A model generated the notes under the pieces. That model saw nothing but the letters and a program-made list of their open reading frames with translations, was not told where the DNA came from and searched no databases. The translations under genes were made by a program, and so were the position numbers. Shown one piece after another: positions 62,720 through 64,000 of a stretch of DNA of 64,000 bases (position 1 is the first letter of the stretch; every line of letters starts with the position of its first letter). This stretch comes from Owenia fusiformis (lineage: Eukaryota; Annelida; Polychaeta; Sabellida; Oweniidae): positions 34,105,375-34,169,374 of the forward strand of contig CAIIXF020000005.1 of assembly GCA_903813345.2 (NCBI GenBank), in the 5' to 3' direction.

Positions 62720-64000
62720 CTTTTTCAATTGGTTTATGTGGTTTTGCTGGTGTAAGACATTGTGACTTCACATAAATGTTTTTTTATTATATTAATCAGT
62801 CTTCTTTTGTTGTCCAGCACTACGCTTTGCTGTATTCTGTGCTTATCCTAACACATTGATTGAAGGACTTATAAATGAAAGATATGTAGTCTTTAAAATG
62901 CACATGAGAGATGGATTGAAAATGTGTTTATTCCTTGTGACAATATTACTCTCTGGGCCCATATGGGCCCTAAGGAAATATCATACTAAATTCCATGGAT
63001 TCTCTGATGGGTTGTTTTGTTTCTGGAGCTGGCAGAAAACCTGATAGGAGAAGAAGTGGGTGGTGGCACATCACCTTATCAAATGTAGAAATACATGTGT
63101 CCCTTAAGATTGGAATGAGTTCATGAATAAGGATGCAAACAAGAAGCAACTATACCAGTTACACTTAATTGAATAAGACCAGAATATGCCAAGAAAAAAT
63201 CTACTGTGTAGCAGGTGGGAAATGCCATATTCTTTCTAGTGATCATCATGATAAACCATGAAATTTTATTTCTTCCCAGCCCTTCAGGTGAGACAGAAAG
63301 ATGCTATGAGTATCAGAATGTCTAGTCATGGCAATACAATAACAACTATAGATGAGCCTTCTTATAGTCTGATCATTTTCATTCTTGTGATTTATCGCAT
63401 GATATTGATATTTCAACAATCTCTCAAGAGAAAATACCACTAAACACTTGCAGATTTGAGAGTCATTCAGCTGGGACTCAATATGGTGCTCCATCTTTTT
63501 AAAATGTGCTATCCTGCCCCTTCAAAGCCTGGCACTTACTTCATCTAGCGAAGGTATGAAGGCTGCATATATTATGCCAGGCCCTAGATGGGAGTAGTAA
63601 CAGAATAATTGGGAGGGAGTAGAGCTCCCTCCTAGGTCTGAAACCACTTCCCCACCCTCACCTCATGTAAAAACTATACTACTAAACATATTTATGAGAA
63701 ATGGTTTATATAAATTATATTTGAACATGACTGTATTCACGCCTTCTATAAACTGTGAACTAAGTCAACATTTTACCTGGGGTATATATGTCAACACTAT
63801 CCTTGGTAATACGAGTAATGTGTGACATCAAGAGGGCTGTAGTAATGGCAGACCATAAGTTGAATATTCGAAAAAAAATTGTGGAGTTTTCATGTTTGAA
63901 TTGAAATATATACCTCAGAGCAGGTGTGATATTGACAATGACCCCTTACAAAAGCTTTCGAACCCCTGACTCTCTTGCATAGCCATGTGGAGTGTATTTG
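62720..64000. other. No gene recognised
   Basis: Short open frames on both strands lack motifs. A trace of the 'gtagtaacagaat.attggga' repeat is at 63588-63625. The missing 5' exon of gene 3 was looked for (signal-peptide pattern followed by a GTGAG donor on minus) and not found. Confidence 0.4.

Overview
This looks like AT-rich, intron-rich nuclear DNA from an animal, most likely a marine invertebrate. The reasons are GT-AG introns with phase-1 boundaries around extracellular modules, ZP and thrombospondin type 1 (TSP1) domains, degenerate non-LTR retrotransposons, and many small inverted-repeat elements. A hemichordate or echinoderm would fit, but nothing seen here fixes the phylum.

The genes are a tandem family of three related single-pass membrane ZP-domain proteins, all on the minus strand. 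Gene 1 shows only its promoter and signal-peptide exon (1046-1161); the rest lies beyond the left edge. Gene 2 (10127-22071) is complete: nine exons with consistent phases encode 590 residues, namely signal peptide, a Ser-rich 14-residue repeat region, a ten-cysteine ZP domain, a linker with a furin-like site, a TM helix and a 13-residue tail after the basic cluster. Gene 3 (54270-60614) has the same ZP, linker and TM exons, but two TSP1 exons where gene 2 has the Ser-rich exon; its 5' end is beyond the right edge. All modules are symmetric phase 1-1 exons, so the paralogues look alike in membrane anchor and ZP polymerisation unit and differ in ectodomain.

The rest is mobile or repetitive. 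From 1.2 to 9.5 kb there are relics: a 67-bp tandem repeat, a broken CR1/Jockey-like reverse transcriptase, foldback elements and a Harbinger-like MITE. The introns of gene 2 carry further inverted-repeat elements, including a 638-bp one with a perfect 5-bp target duplication. Upstream of gene 2 is a 5.4-kb element (22309-27693) with ~554-bp terminal inverted repeats and a decayed gene of an uncharacterised multi-copy family; a second decayed relative lies at 61245-62712.

The largest feature is a ~21-kb array (28149-49050) of long repeats built from ~470-bp submonomers. It has two main classes. Each starts with CTAGA, a short palindrome and a class-specific tag, and is followed by hairpins made from that same tag. 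The upstream region of gene 1 provides an approximate empty site, so the array can be seen as a bounded insertion. The array carries very many TGACCT/AGGTCA motifs, including perfect DR1 pairs.

All calls come from reading the sequence. Family names for mobile elements are inferences, and no database search was run.
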